A stretch of DNA of 64,000 nucleotides, taken from the NCBI RefSeq assembly GCF_002843235.3, contig NZ_CP031123.2, forward strand, positions 2,418,001 through 2,482,000, given 5' to 3'. Below the pieces are notes generated by a model. That model was given only the letters and a program-made list of their open reading frames with translations, was not told the DNA's origin and did not search any database. This DNA is from Providencia huaxiensis (lineage in GTDB: Bacteria > Pseudomonadota > Gammaproteobacteria > Enterobacterales > Enterobacteriaceae). The position numbers and the translations under genes were made by a program. Positions 44,785 to 56,903 of the stretch are shown here, in pieces. Each line of letters opens with the position of its first letter. Within the stretch, counting starts at the first letter, position 1.

Positions 44785-45753
44785 CTACGCTGCTGCGGCT
44801 TGTTCAGGGAGTTCTTCAATCAATTGGTTAAATTGGGATTTCATCCATTGATGGCCTTTATCTCTAACCGTTGATTCATGCCACGTTAAATAGCAAGGTA
44901 GTGAGTCCCTAAGCCAAGGTAATGTTAATGTACGTAATTTCAGTTGGCCAAAGTAATGACCTACTAGCCATTTGGGTACAATAGCCACGAGATCCGTTTG
45001 AGCAACAATGCTCAATACACTATTTAAGTCAGTACCTTGATAGCTAATCGTATGCGATAACTCAGTATTATTGTAATAAGGTTTACTAAATGACCCCATG
45101 TTATCCATCGACATAATGGCATGACGTTCATTATTTAGTTCAATTTCAGAAATTGAATTACCAATACGTGGATGATGATTTGCAACTACTAAGACCAATT
45201 CATCATCAAATAAAACTTGATGTTGGAACTCTGCCTTTTCTAATTGGTTATAGCCAAGGAAAAAATCCATTTCTTGGTATTTTAATTGATGAGCAATCTT
45301 ATTATCCATGAAAGAGTGGATAACTATATTAATATTAGGCGAAACTACCTTAAATTTTTCGACAATAATAGCAGCCAGACGAATGTCTAATGGCGAACAA
45401 ATAGATAAATTAAATACTCGCTCACTATTTTGCGGATTAAAGCCTGCACTAGGTAACTCATTATGAACTAATTGTAATGCTTGCCTAATAGGCCCGAACA
45501 GTTGCTTAGCACGAGATGTCGGCTGAATACCACGCCCATAGCGCACAAACAATTCATCATTAAACATTGATTTTAAACGTGAAACTGCATTACTCACTGC
45601 AGGCTGAGACATCCCTAGAACTTGCGCCGCTTTTGTTACGTTTTGCATCTGCATCACTACGTCAAAAACCGTTAATAAGTTGAGGTCAACATTACGCAAA
45701 TGAATATCGCTACTGTCTTTTTTAGCTGTTGAAATTGTATCAAAATCAGTCAT
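44785..45753 (-). CDS. leuO: LeuO, LysR-type global regulator
   Basis: LeuO is an H-NS antagonist that controls many silenced genes. The 322 residues (E. coli 314) include the LysR helix-turn-helix at about 25-80 (LLTVFDVVMQMQNVTKAAQVLGMSQPAVSNAVSRL) and the effector domain with FNLSICSPLDIRLAAIIVE. The start has GGAG 6 bases upstream. The C-terminus ends EQAAAA. It is divergent from leuLABCD, as in E. coli, over a 700-bp AT-rich spacer. Confidence 0.95.
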   Translation of the reverse strand: MTDFDTISTAKKDSSDIHLRNVDLNLLTVFDVVMQMQNVTKAAQVLGMSQPAVSNAVSRLKSMFNDELFVRYGRGIQPTSRAKQLFGPIRQALQLVHNELPSAGFNPQNSERVFNLSICSPLDIRLAAIIVEKFKVVSPNINIVIHSFMDNKIAHQLKYQEMDFFLGYNQLEKAEFQHQVLFDDELVLVVANHHPRIGNSISEIELNNERHAIMSMDNMGSFSKPYYNNTELSHTISYQGTDLNSVLSIVAQTDLVAIVPKWLVGHYFGQLKLRTLTLPWLRDSLPCYLTWHESTVRDKGHQWMKSQFNQLIEELPEQAAAA

Positions 45754-46382
45754 TTTTTACTCCACTAATATATTTATCATTTTTCATTAACGAAAAGAGT
45801 CATTCATCTTAAAAACCGACGAATATATAAATTCATTAAATATTATTCTTAAAACAACTTATAGATAATAAGCTATTTCGCTTTCCCTGCATTTATTAAA
45901 ACGACGTTTATATTACTTAACCTATTAATTAAACTTGCAGTATAAATATCATTATAAAACGTAAATATTCATCAACATAATGAATGATAACCACTTATTA
46001 GCCTTTCGCTCACTCACCATAAAAATAATAAAGCAATTTTTGCAAGAAATCATAATAAATCGCATTTAGAATCAATAAATATTCTCATTATCAGATTATT
46101 TTTTAAATACTCATTTATTAGATAATTAACTTAATTAAAAAGCATTGGCGAAGATGATTTATTCCCTGTATTGAGTCTCATTTCACATCAAAACAATAAA
46201 AACCACATAAAAATCAATGAGTTTAATCAAAACAACACTCAACCACACTTAACGAAAGAATTTTACCCTTATAACTACATAGAAATCCAGATAAAACAGA
46301 AGAGATACACCAAAAAAATAGCAACAACCACCAAGCGCGAGCCATAATTCATGATTGGTAAAAATATGCTAAAAATCTATGA
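45754..46382. other. AT-rich leuO-leuL intergenic region
   Basis: About 630 bases with very high AT content and many A/T tracts, no convincing open frame. In E. coli this spacer is silenced by H-NS and relieved by LeuO and BglJ-RcsB. The composition here fits, but no defined binding site can be called by eye. Confidence 0.5.
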
Positions 46383-46411
46383 TTGACATTAACTTTAAGA
46401 TAACGTATCAA
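46383..46411 (+). promoter_or_regulatory. leuLABCD promoter
   Basis: TTGACA at 46383-46388 is separated by 17 bases from a TATCAA hexamer at 46406-46411. This would start the leader about 35 bases before leuL. Confidence 0.6.
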
Positions 46412-46452
46412 TAAATACAGTTTGATTAAGATACTCAAGAGAGACAGTTAAA

Positions 46453-46530
46453 ATGACATTTTCTATTCGCCTACTAAGCCTACTACTACTCGCATTAAAT
46501 TTGCGCGGTATGCTTATGGACGAAAAATAG
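46453..46530 (+). CDS. leuL: leu operon leader peptide
   Basis: A 25-residue peptide, [20 protein letters not shown] and five more residues, has nine leucines, eight of them in positions 7-17 (counting LL, LLLL, L, L). Five are encoded by CTA, a rare codon. AGAGA lies upstream. Slow decoding when charged leucyl-tRNA is scarce should favour antitermination. A GC-rich attenuator follows 25 bases later. Confidence 0.93.
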   Translation: MTFSIRLLSLLLLALNLRGMLMDEK

Positions 46531-46555
46531 AAACAAACTGTCCACAAACATGAAG

Positions 46556-46581
46556 AACCCGCGCAACCCGCGGGTTTTTTT
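46556..46581 (+). terminator. leu operon attenuator
   Basis: AACCCGCG and CGCGGGTT form a stem with a 5-base loop and run into seven T residues. It is between leuL and leuA, so it is the attenuator terminator. Confidence 0.92.
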
Positions 46582-46645
46582 ATGCCTGCGGCTTTGGAAG
46601 AACATAACGCTAAGTAAAAACAAAATTCGATATGAGGAACACAAT

Positions 46646-49314
<2,669 letters not shown>

Positions 49315-49315
49315 C

Positions 49316-50719
49316 ATGGCCAAGACTTTATATCAAAAATTGTATGATGCCCACGTTGTCCGTGAAGTCGAAAATGAAATCCCTTTGATTTATATCGATC
49401 GCCATTTGGTGCATGAAGTGACATCACCTCAAGCCTTTGACGGTTTGAGAACTAAAAACCGCCCGTTGCATCAGCCAAGTAAAACATTTGCAACAATGGA
49501 TCACAACGTATCAACACAAACCAAAGATATCAATGCTTGTGGTGATATGGCCCGCATTCAAATGCAAGAATTAATGAAGAACTGTAAAGAGTTCGGCGTA
49601 ACTTTGTATGATTTGAATCACCCATACCAAGGTATTGTCCATGTGATGGGGCCTGAGCAAGGTATTACTTTGCCCGGTATGACCATTGTATGTGGCGATT
49701 CCCACACCGCAACCCACGGTGCATTTGGCTCATTAGCCTTTGGTATCGGAACATCTGAAGTTGAGCACGTGATGGCGACTCAAACGCTGAAACAAGCACG
49801 CGCTAAAACAATGAAAATTGAAGTCGTAGGCAAAGCTCCAGCAGGTATTACCGCAAAAGATATCGTGTTAGCCATTATCGGTACAACTGGCAGCGCAGGC
49901 GGTACTGGCTATATTGTTGAATTTTGTGGTGAAGCCATCGAAAACTTGAGTATGGAAGGCCGTATGACTGTGTGTAATATGGCTATCGAGTTAGGCGCAA
50001 AAGCCGGGATTATCGCACCGGATGAAACCACCTTTGCCTATATGAAAGGCCGCCAATTTGCACCTAAAGGCCAACAATGGGACGATGCAGTTGCTTATTG
50101 GAAAACATTAAAAACCGATGACGATGCTAAGTTCGATAAAATCATCACAATTCAGGCTAGTAGCATCGCGCCACAAGTCACTTGGGGAACCAACCCTGGG
50201 CAGGTGATTGCCATCAACCAACCGATCCCTGCTCCTGAGTCATTTGCAGACCCCGTTGAGCGAGCATCTGCTGAAAAAGCATTAGCTTACATGGGATTAG
50301 AGTCTGGCATTAAATTATCTGACGTCAAAATTGATAAAGTCTTTATTGGCTCATGTACGAATTCACGTATTGAAGATTTACGTGCTGCTGCTGCAATTGC
50401 CAAAGGCAAAAAAGTGGCGAATGGCGTACAAGCCATTGTTGTTCCCGGATCTGGCCCTGTTAAGGCCCAAGCTGAGCAAGAAGGTTTGGATAAAATCTTT
50501 ATTGAAGCAGGCTTTGAATGGCGCTTGCCGGGCTGCTCCATGTGTTTAGCGATGAATAATGACCGTTTAAACCCAGGCGAGCGCTGTGCATCAACCAGTA
50601 ACCGTAACTTTGAAGGCCGCCAAGGTCGTGCTGGTCGTACCCACTTGGTTAGCCCAGCAATGGCAGCCGCTGCGGCGATTAATGGCCATTTTGCTGATGT
50701 ACGTGATATTCAAATCTAA
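49316..50719 (+). CDS. leuC: 3-isopropylmalate dehydratase, large subunit
   Basis: LeuC carries the 4Fe-4S cluster of isopropylmalate isomerase. The 467 residues (E. coli 466) contain [27 protein letters not shown], and GCSMCLAMN; their cysteines bind the cluster. The ATG at 49316 follows the leuB stop by one base; the longer open frame overlapping leuB is not used. Confidence 0.97.
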   Translation: MAKTLYQKLYDAHVVREVENEIPLIYIDRHLVHEVTSPQAFDGLRTKNRPLHQPSKTFATMDHNVSTQTKDINACGDMARIQMQELMKNCKEFGVTLYDLNHPYQGIVHVMGPEQGITLPGMTIVCGDSHTATHGAFGSLAFGIGTSEVEHVMATQTLKQARAKTMKIEVVGKAPAGITAKDIVLAIIGTTGSAGGTGYIVEFCGEAIENLSMEGRMTVCNMAIELGAKAGIIAPDETTFAYMKGRQFAPKGQQWDDAVAYWKTLKTDDDAKFDKIITIQASSIAPQVTWGTNPGQVIAINQPIPAPESFADPVERASAEKALAYMGLESGIKLSDVKIDKVFIGSCTNSRIEDLRAAAAIAKGKKVANGVQAIVVPGSGPVKAQAEQEGLDKIFIEAGFEWRLPGCSMCLAMNNDRLNPGERCASTSNRNFEGRQGRAGRTHLVSPAMAAAAAINGHFADVRDIQI

Positions 50720-50729
50720 GGAGAAAATG

Positions 50730-51332
50730 ATGGAAAAGTTTATTACACACGTCGGGATTGTCGCTCCTTTAGATGCAGCAAATGTTGATACTGATGCCAT
50801 TATCCCTAAGCAATTTTTACAAAAAGTCACGCGGACGGGTTTTGGCCAACATTTGTTTAATGACTGGCGTTTTTTAGATGAGAACGGGCAACAGCCTAAT
50901 CCTGATTTCGTATTAAATAAACCAGTTTTCAAAGGGGCAAGTATTTTATTAGCTCGTGAAAACTTTGGTTGTGGCTCATCTCGTGAGCACGCACCTTGGG
51001 CATTAACTGACTTTGGTATTCAAGTGGTTATCGCCCCAAGTTTTGCTGATATTTTTTATGGTAACTCGTTCAATAACCAATTATTACCAATTAAATTAAG
51101 TGAAACCGAAGTGGATGAGCTGTTTAATTATGTTAATAGCCATGAAGGTTGCCAATTTACGGTGGACTTAGAAGCCCAAACCGTGACCGCAGGAGATAAA
51201 ACCTATCATTTTGAAATCGACAGCTTCCGCCGCCACTGCATGATGAATGGTTTGGATAGCATTGGTTTGACACTGCAATATGTCAACCAAATCAAAGATT
51301 TCGAAAGCAAGATCCCATCTTTTATGCAGTAA
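50730..51332 (+). CDS. leuD: 3-isopropylmalate dehydratase, small subunit
   Basis: LeuD completes the isomerase with LeuC. The 200 residues (E. coli 201) have [34 protein letters not shown] and [13 protein letters not shown]. Two adjacent ATGs are possible; the second has AAGGAG 6 bases upstream and matches the E. coli start. It is the last gene of the operon. Confidence 0.97.
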   Translation: MEKFITHVGIVAPLDAANVDTDAIIPKQFLQKVTRTGFGQHLFNDWRFLDENGQQPNPDFVLNKPVFKGASILLARENFGCGSSREHAPWALTDFGIQVVIAPSFADIFYGNSFNNQLLPIKLSETEVDELFNYVNSHEGCQFTVDLEAQTVTAGDKTYHFEIDSFRRHCMMNGLDSIGLTLQYVNQIKDFESKIPSFMQ

Positions 51333-51340
51333 ATTCTTTT

Positions 51341-51374
51341 CTACGCCTACTTTGGTGGGCGTAGTTCCTCTTTT
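51341..51374 (+). terminator. Intrinsic terminator of the leu operon
   Basis: CTACGCCTAC and GTGGGCGTAG form a 10-bp stem (one G-T pair) with a 4-base loop, followed by TTCCTCTTTT. Confidence 0.75.
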
Positions 51375-51546
51375 ATCTCACATTTTTTGTTATATAGCCG
51401 CTTTTCATCTCAAAAATGCGGAATTAATCCTTCTTAACAAATTTACTCTCCCAAACTGCTTCCTCATTAAATTTTTCCTGTATAATTAACCTAAATATTT
51501 TGCCCACCACAAAATTTACTTTTACTTTTACTTAACTATTTTTTCT

Positions 51547-51660
51547 AAATAGTTTGTGTTGTGGCAAGGCGGCAAACGAGGATATCCCTAGGAGCATACA
51601 CCAGTATGTGACTAGGGTAGCGGAGTGAAGCCAACACAGCCACGGCGCAAAATATGACGA
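51547..51660. repeat. Dispersed palindromic repeat, copy 1
   Basis: About 114 bases that match a second copy at 59109-59222 in the same orientation. The core CCCTAGGAGCATACA-C-AGTATGTGACTAGGG folds into a hairpin, and the outer ends (near AATAGTTTGTGTTGTGGC and GCCACGGCGCAAAATAT) are imperfect inverted repeats. It lies between leuD and sgrS. From memory, similar elements are scattered between genes in other Enterobacterales. No protein is encoded. Confidence 0.75.
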
Positions 51661-51664
51661 AAAA

Positions 51665-51762
51665 ATAAAAAAAAGCCGGTAAAAACCGGCTCGGTGATAA
51701 ACACCATTACTCTAAATGGGGGAGTCGGTCGGCAACATGCAGACCAAACGAGCTACTTACTG
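51665..51762 (-). ncRNA. sgrS: SgrS-like glucose-phosphate stress small RNA
   Basis: The minus strand reads GAGTAATGGTGTTTATCACC, then a GCCGGT-(TTTT)-ACCGGC hairpin and eight T residues. E. coli SgrS ends with the same arrangement: GAGTATTGGTG, a small GGTG/CACC stem, and a GC-rich terminator with U8. The location, divergent from sgrR and toward leuD, is that of sgrS. A GATAAT hexamer at 51769-51774 suggests a start near 51762, giving about 98 nt. E. coli SgrS has 227 nt and encodes SgrT. No SgrT-like frame is present. The 5' end is an estimate. Confidence 0.7.
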
Positions 51763-51827
51763 CCTTCTATTATCGTGAGATTTTAGGAAATTAAAATTGA
51801 TGTGTTTTTTGCCGGAGTTCCTCTTTT

Positions 51828-53507
51828 ATGTCTAATTCTCGATTACAAACCCAATTTATTCGTCTCTGGCAACATTTTCAGGGCCAAGACAGTGAAACAA
51901 CGCTGCAAGATATCGCTGATACGCTGTTTTGCTCTCGCCGTCATGTTCGGACACTGCTTAATAATATGCAATCACACGGTTGGCTTAGCTGGCAAGCAGA
52001 GTCTGGTCGAGGAAAGCGCTCCACTCTTATTTTCCATGTTAATGGCTTAGAGCTACAACAGGCACAGGCTGAACAATTACTCAAAGAAGAAAGTATTGAG
52101 AAATTGGTTGCACTGGTTGGTGATAAGGAAACCATTCGCCAAATGGTATTGTCTGAACTGGAACGCAGCTATCGACAAGGTAAAAACTTATTACGGATTA
52201 TTTATTATCGTGATTTTCCGACACTGCTTCCCGGTGCGCCAATGCGCCGCTCAGAAATTCACTTAATGAGCCAAATATTTAATGGCCTTACCCATATAAA
52301 TGAGGAAAAAGGGGAAGTGGAAAATGGCCTTGCCCACCATTGGCAGTCCGTCAATGAGACCCAATGGCGTTTCTATTTACGCCCCGCTATTTATTTCCAT
52401 CATGGGCGAGAAATGGTTGCTGACGATATTATCTATTCCCTTTTACGCTTAAAAACCTGTTGGCCTCTGTTCTCTCATATACAATCCGTCAGCTCACCAC
52501 ACCCTTATGTTATTGATATCACGTTAAGTGAGCCTGATAAACAACTGCCTTGGTTGTTAGGCAGCCATCATGCGGCTATTTTACCGAAGGAGTGGGAGAG
52601 CCTAGAAAATTTTAGCCGTTGCCCAATCGGCACGGGTCCTTATCAAGTGGAAAAAAACTTGCCACAAAAACTCACTATTACGGCTTTTGACCGCTATTTT
52701 GGTTATCGTGCGCTGCTTGATGAAGTGACTATTTGGGTGGTTCCTGAACTCTCAGAACAAATGGTTTGTACGACATTAAAAATGGATGGTGATAAGCACC
52801 ATAATGGCTCGCTCGAAAGCCGTATGGAAGAAGGCTGTTATTTTCTGTTAATGGACCAGCGTTCAACCATTACTCAGCGTGAAGATGTCCGTAAATGGTT
52901 GTGTAGCTTTTTAACCCCAATCAACCTGCTTGCCCACTGTGAGCCGTTTTATCAGCGCCATTGGGCCCCTGCTTATGGCCTGTTACTCCATTGGCACCAC
53001 AGTAAAATGCTAACCTTGTTCCCTAAGCCTGAAGATTTAACAGAGCTAACTGTCACTTTTTATCGCAACCACCATGAGTTCTATGCGATTAGCCAAATCA
53101 TGAAACGCGTGTTGCAGCAGCAAGGTGTGGAGCTCAAGATCAATATTATTGATTACGATGATTGGTTTAATGGCAATGGGCAAAGTGATATCTGGTTAAC
53201 AACCGCTAACTTTTTTAAACCTCTTGAGTTTTCCATTTTTGCAACCTTGTACGAAATGCCGTTGTTACGTCAGTGCCTTAATAACCCCCTCAGTGATGAA
53301 CTCAATCTATGGCGTAATAACCAATTAGATGTTGAAGCTTGGTGTGAAAGCTTAATTGACTCACAAATTTTTCACCCCATCTTTCATCATTGGCTCGAAC
53401 TGCAAGGCCAAAACACCATGCGCGGTGTACGGATGAACACCTTTGGCTGGTTTGATTTTAAATCCGCCTGGTTTAAACCTTCTGAGGATAACCTAACAAA
53501 ATATTGA
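51828..53507 (+). CDS. sgrR: SgrR, activator of sgrS
   Basis: SgrR activates sgrS under glucose-phosphate stress. The 559 residues (E. coli 551) start with a winged helix (LQDIADTLFCSRRHVRTLLNNMQSHGWLSWQAESGRGKRS). A solute-binding-protein-like domain follows (about 165-480) with FPTLLPGAPMRRSEIHLMSQIFNGL. ATP-free ligand sensing is inferred for this half. The neighbour setA, which lies beside sgrS in E. coli, is not present. Confidence 0.93.
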   Translation: MSNSRLQTQFIRLWQHFQGQDSETTLQDIADTLFCSRRHVRTLLNNMQSHGWLSWQAESGRGKRSTLIFHVNGLELQQAQAEQLLKEESIEKLVALVGDKETIRQMVLSELERSYRQGKNLLRIIYYRDFPTLLPGAPMRRSEIHLMSQIFNGLTHINEEKGEVENGLAHHWQSVNETQWRFYLRPAIYFHHGREMVADDIIYSLLRLKTCWPLFSHIQSVSSPHPYVIDITLSEPDKQLPWLLGSHHAAILPKEWESLENFSRCPIGTGPYQVEKNLPQKLTITAFDRYFGYRALLDEVTIWVVPELSEQMVCTTLKMDGDKHHNGSLESRMEEGCYFLLMDQRSTITQREDVRKWLCSFLTPINLLAHCEPFYQRHWAPAYGLLLHWHHSKMLTLFPKPEDLTELTVTFYRNHHEFYAISQIMKRVLQQQGVELKINIIDYDDWFNGNGQSDIWLTTANFFKPLEFSIFATLYEMPLLRQCLNNPLSDELNLWRNNQLDVEAWCESLIDSQIFHPIFHHWLELQGQNTMRGVRMNTFGWFDFKSAWFKPSEDNLTKY

Positions 53508-54067
53508 TAGTTATGAACAGATAAAATGAATAATAAGGATGTTATTCACTTTTTCTGTGGATATCCATGTGAACAACCTCATGGTAATCAGGGTATATCC
53601 CCAAATCACTTTTTTATCAGAAAAAAGAAAAATTAAATAATCACTGATAAATCAAATAAATAAATAACGAAAAATCAGTTTATCCACTGACTATTTTTTT
53701 TACTAAAATGCCTAAGACTTCAACTGAGCAAAGATCAAACAACGTTGTATTTATCCACAAGATATGTGCTTAACTTACTCATATTCTGTGACTCTCGTCA
53801 TAAAAACCGTTTCGTCAAGGCTGTAAATACACACAGTAATCTCGATTTTTCACAGTTATCCAGAAATCCTGTGGATAACCTAGTGCATGATCCTGTGATT
53901 ATCTTGGGATGAACTTGAATAACCTCTGTAATAATTTATAATTCAGATGAATAAATAACATTATATTCATATATATCATATAGTTAGAAATACCATAGAA
54001 AAAGTGTTATACTTCTTAAGTTATATGTATTTCCACTGGCTACTTTTTATACATTACTATTCAAACC
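53508..54067. other. Gene-free region with clustered DnaA-box-like sites
   Basis: 560 AT-rich bases between sgrR and mutH without a plausible gene. TTATCCACA occurs at 53751-53759 and its reverse TGTGGATAA at 53870-53878, both perfect DnaA boxes. One-mismatch versions are TGTGGATAT (53556-53564), TTATCCACT (53680-53688) and TTATCCAGA (53856-53864). sgrR and mutH are not neighbours in E. coli, so this is also a synteny junction. Confidence 0.6.
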
Positions 54068-54754
54068 ATGACGCCATTTATTGCACCGCCACCACCAGAT
54101 AACGAAGCGACCTTAATGGCCCGAGCGCAAGCTCTTGCTGGCTACACGCTTGGTGAACTCGCCCAACATGCAGCGATCCCTATTCCTCCTGATCTCAAGC
54201 GAGACAAAGGCTGGGTTGGCATGTTATTGGAATATTATTTAGGCGCGAGCGCGGGAAGTAAGGCAGAGCAAGATTTCGCCCATATTGGTATTGAATTAAA
54301 AACTATTCCTATTGACCGTCATGGTGCTCCACTCGAAACCACCTTTGTTTCTGTTGCACCGTTAACGGGAAATAGCGGCTTAACATGGGAAAATAGCCAT
54401 GTTCGTCGCAAACTATCCCGTATTTTATGGTTTCCTATCGAAGGGGAAAGGCAAATTCCGCTCTCACAGCGCCGAGTCGCAAACCCATTAATCTGGAGCC
54501 CCTCCCCCTTAGAAGAGCAGTTACTACGACAAGATTGGGAAGAGTTAATGGATCTCATTGTGTTAGGCAAAGTGGAAAGTATCACTGCACGTCATGGGCA
54601 GGTATTACAGATCCGTCCTAAAGCGGCGAACAATAAAGCATTAACTGAAGCTATTGGTGAGTTTGGTCAACCTATTATGACGCTACCTCGTGGCTTTTAT
54701 CTAAAAAAGGATTTTACAGGCCCGCTGTTAGCACGGCATTTTAGTTTATCTTAA
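54068..54754 (+). CDS. mutH: DNA mismatch repair endonuclease MutH
   Basis: MutH nicks the unmethylated strand at hemimethylated GATC sites after MutS/MutL activation. The 228 residues (E. coli 229) have [26 protein letters not shown] and the catalytic D...ExK motif in [40 protein letters not shown] is conserved. No clear Shine-Dalgarno precedes the ATG. Confidence 0.96.
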   Translation: MTPFIAPPPPDNEATLMARAQALAGYTLGELAQHAAIPIPPDLKRDKGWVGMLLEYYLGASAGSKAEQDFAHIGIELKTIPIDRHGAPLETTFVSVAPLTGNSGLTWENSHVRRKLSRILWFPIEGERQIPLSQRRVANPLIWSPSPLEEQLLRQDWEELMDLIVLGKVESITARHGQVLQIRPKAANNKALTEAIGEFGQPIMTLPRGFYLKKDFTGPLLARHFSLS

Positions 54755-54825
54755 TCAACAAGGTGTCGCCTGTACCAAAGCAGACGATAAAAATTTATCA
54801 CTGTTTCATTGTAGAAGGTGCACAG

Positions 54826-55557
54826 ATGTTTGAGTGGATACTCGACCCCAATGCATGGATGGCACTTGCCACCCTAACCATATTAGAAATTGTCCTAGGC
54901 ATCGATAATATTATTTTTCTGAGTATTGTGGTGAGCAAGCTTCCGAGCCACCAGCAAAATAGTGCCAGACGGACAGGCCTTATTGCAGCAATGGTGATGC
55001 GCCTTGCGCTATTGGCTTCGATTGCTTGGTTATCACGCCTTACCACCCCACTTTTTACAGTTGCTGACCATGTGGTATCTGCACGCGATCTCATATTATG
55101 CGCAGGTGGAATATTCCTTATTTGGAAAGCAAGCCAAGAAATTTTTGAAACCATTGAAGGAGAAGGTGAAAATAATCTAGCCAATAAGAAAGTGAGCTCA
55201 TTTTGGGGCGCTATCGTACAAATTGCTTTATTAGACATTATCTTCAGTTTAGATTCAGTGATCACCGCGGTGGGGCTTTCAGACCACTTATTTATCATGA
55301 TGGCAGCAGTGGTCATCGCTGTACTCATTATGATGCTTGCGGCCAAACCCATTGGCGACTTTGTTGAACGTTACCCTTCCGTAAAAATCTTGGCCTTATC
55401 ATTTTTGATTTTAGTTGGCTTCACATTGCTGCTTGAAAGTGTTCAAGTCCATGTTTCTAAAGGCTACATTTATTTTGCTATGTTTTTTTCTATGGCAGTG
55501 CAAGTTCTCAATATCTTGCGCAGTAAGAAATGGAAAACCAGAAACCAAACTGATTAA
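54826..55557 (+). CDS. TerC-family membrane protein (YgdQ-like)
   Basis: This 243-residue protein has about seven membrane segments. WILDPNAWMALATLTILEIVLGIDNIIFLSIV and LLDIIFSLDSVITAVGLS, with acidic residues in the membrane, mark the TerC family. TerC-like proteins are implicated in metal (Mn) export and metalation of exoenzymes. In E. coli ygdQ follows mutH too. The start at 54826 has AAGG upstream. Its stop overlaps that of the convergent gene. Confidence 0.9.
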   Translation: MFEWILDPNAWMALATLTILEIVLGIDNIIFLSIVVSKLPSHQQNSARRTGLIAAMVMRLALLASIAWLSRLTTPLFTVADHVVSARDLILCAGGIFLIWKASQEIFETIEGEGENNLANKKVSSFWGAIVQIALLDIIFSLDSVITAVGLSDHLFIMMAAVVIAVLIMMLAAKPIGDFVERYPSVKILALSFLILVGFTLLLESVQVHVSKGYIYFAMFFSMAVQVLNILRSKKWKTRNQTD

Positions 55558-55802
55558 GATGGCAATCTAACCGCTTGTTTAGCCGCTAAAATAGCCCCTT
55601 CTACCGCTTTTTTTGCTTGTGGGCTATTTTTCCAGCAGCTTGAGCCTGTTAATGCGGCTCCAGAAATTAAAATTTCATCATAGGAGGCTTCACTTAATTG
55701 TGCGAGTGAACTAAACCCCATTTGTTCTAAACGGCTAATCACCATGGGGCCAACACCTTTGACAACCAATAAAATCTGTTTTTCTGATTCGGAAAATGCC
55801 AT
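55554..55802 (-). CDS. Small helix-hairpin-helix protein
   Basis: An 82-residue protein beginning MAFSESEKQILLVVKGVGPM, with a KGVGPMVISRLEQMGFSSLAQLSEA segment typical of helix-hairpin-helix DNA-binding folds. It has one Cys (Cys56) in a SSCWKNSPQAKKAVEGA segment. No enzymatic domain is visible. The stop codon overlaps the convergent TerC gene by 4 bases. Its ribosome binding site (GAGGATCG) is acceptable. Function unknown. Confidence 0.8.
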   Translation of the reverse strand: MAFSESEKQILLVVKGVGPMVISRLEQMGFSSLAQLSEASYDEILISGAALTGSSCWKNSPQAKKAVEGAILAAKQAVRLPS

Positions 55803-55964
55803 TTGACGATCCTCTTGTGAATGAATTGATATTTATTAAGCGAATATTTTGCATTTTACCTATTTAATACTTTAAAATTGCAACTATAACAATGCCAGTT
55901 TTAATAATTATTAACTGACCTATCTTATCACCCATCTGTACCTGCTTTGTGTTAGGAATTCACC

Positions 55965-56840
55965 ATGTATAACGCGCCACTGACCAACCCACATCAACAC
56001 ACGATGCAATTACCTGATAGCCGTCAATTTTGCTGGTTTGAGTCGGGCCCTAAAACAGGCTTTCCTGTTATTTTTTGTACCGGTGCGGGTATGAGTGGTT
56101 CATTAGGATTTGGTTTGGATTTACTCGAACAACTGAATATTCGTTTGATTGTTCCTGAACGTGCGGGGCTTGGTGAGTCAACATTTCACCCTGAAAAATC
56201 ATTAAAAAATTTTGCTATGGATGTTCAAGCACTGTTAGATAAGCAGTCCATTACTCAATATTCTGTCATCGGCTTTTCTCAAGGTGCTGTTTTTGCCATG
56301 GCTATCGCTCACTATTGCCAACCTATCTCACTGTCTATTGTGTCAGGGCAAGACCAATTTGAATACCCTGCAACTCGCGCAATACTCAGTGCTGATATCG
56401 TGAACATGCAAGAGCAAGCCCTTAACAGCCCTGAAGCGCTGTCTGATTGGCTATTAAAAAATGTCACTGGTGAGTGGCTATTGGCGTTTATTCTTAATTG
56501 CAGTGCAGAAATCGACCAACAACTCTACAATGAAGAACATTTCCTTGAGGCATATAGCCATTGCATGAGACGTGCTTTCGCCCAAGGCAACCAAGGATAT
56601 GTTCAAGACTTATTAATTGCATTGCAGAAATGGGAATTCGCCCCTGAAACGACCTGCGTGCCCGTCTCTTTATGGTATGGCGAACTCGATATGAGCACAG
56701 TCCATTCCCCTGATTTTGGCAAAATATTAGCCAGCCGTTTTCCCAATTGCCAACATCATTTATTAAGCGATGAGGGAGGCTCACTACTTTGGACACAAGC
56801 GGAAGCTATTTTAGCCGATATTCAGCAGCACGCTGCATAA
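55965..56840 (+). CDS. Alpha/beta hydrolase
   Basis: This 291-residue protein has the alpha/beta-hydrolase fold: an oxyanion region around FCTGAGMSG, the strand-helix RLIVPERAGLGES, and the nucleophile elbow VIGFSQGAVFA (Ser about 102). The Asp of the triad is probably in WYGELDMST. In the position where the catalytic His is expected (LLSDEGGSLLW), there is no His. Substrate unknown. It is convergent with the acetoin reductase gene. Confidence 0.85.
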   Translation: MYNAPLTNPHQHTMQLPDSRQFCWFESGPKTGFPVIFCTGAGMSGSLGFGLDLLEQLNIRLIVPERAGLGESTFHPEKSLKNFAMDVQALLDKQSITQYSVIGFSQGAVFAMAIAHYCQPISLSIVSGQDQFEYPATRAILSADIVNMQEQALNSPEALSDWLLKNVTGEWLLAFILNCSAEIDQQLYNEEHFLEAYSHCMRRAFAQGNQGYVQDLLIALQKWEFAPETTCVPVSLWYGELDMSTVHSPDFGKILASRFPNCQHHLLSDEGGSLLWTQAEAILADIQQHAA

Positions 56841-56842
56841 GC

Positions 56843-56870
56843 AAAAACCGCGATGAGTTATTCATCGCGG
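56843..56870. terminator. Bidirectional terminator between hydrolase and acetoin reductase genes
   Basis: CCGCGATGA (56848-56856) and TCATCGCGG (56862-56870) form a 9-bp stem with a 5-base loop. On the minus strand five T residues follow. It separates convergent genes. Confidence 0.8.
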
Positions 56871-56903
56871 CTATTATTTACACCCTAAATTCACATGAGT
56901 GAA

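Noticed and set aside
46550..46645. Upstream extension of the leuA frame
   Set aside because: It reads through the attenuator hairpin; the start with GAGG at 46646 matches the family.
53508..54067. Chromosomal origin oriC
   Set aside because: DnaA boxes are present, but the flanking genes (sgrR, mutH) are not those of an enterobacterial oriC, and I see no AT-rich 13-mer array or clustering of GATC sites.
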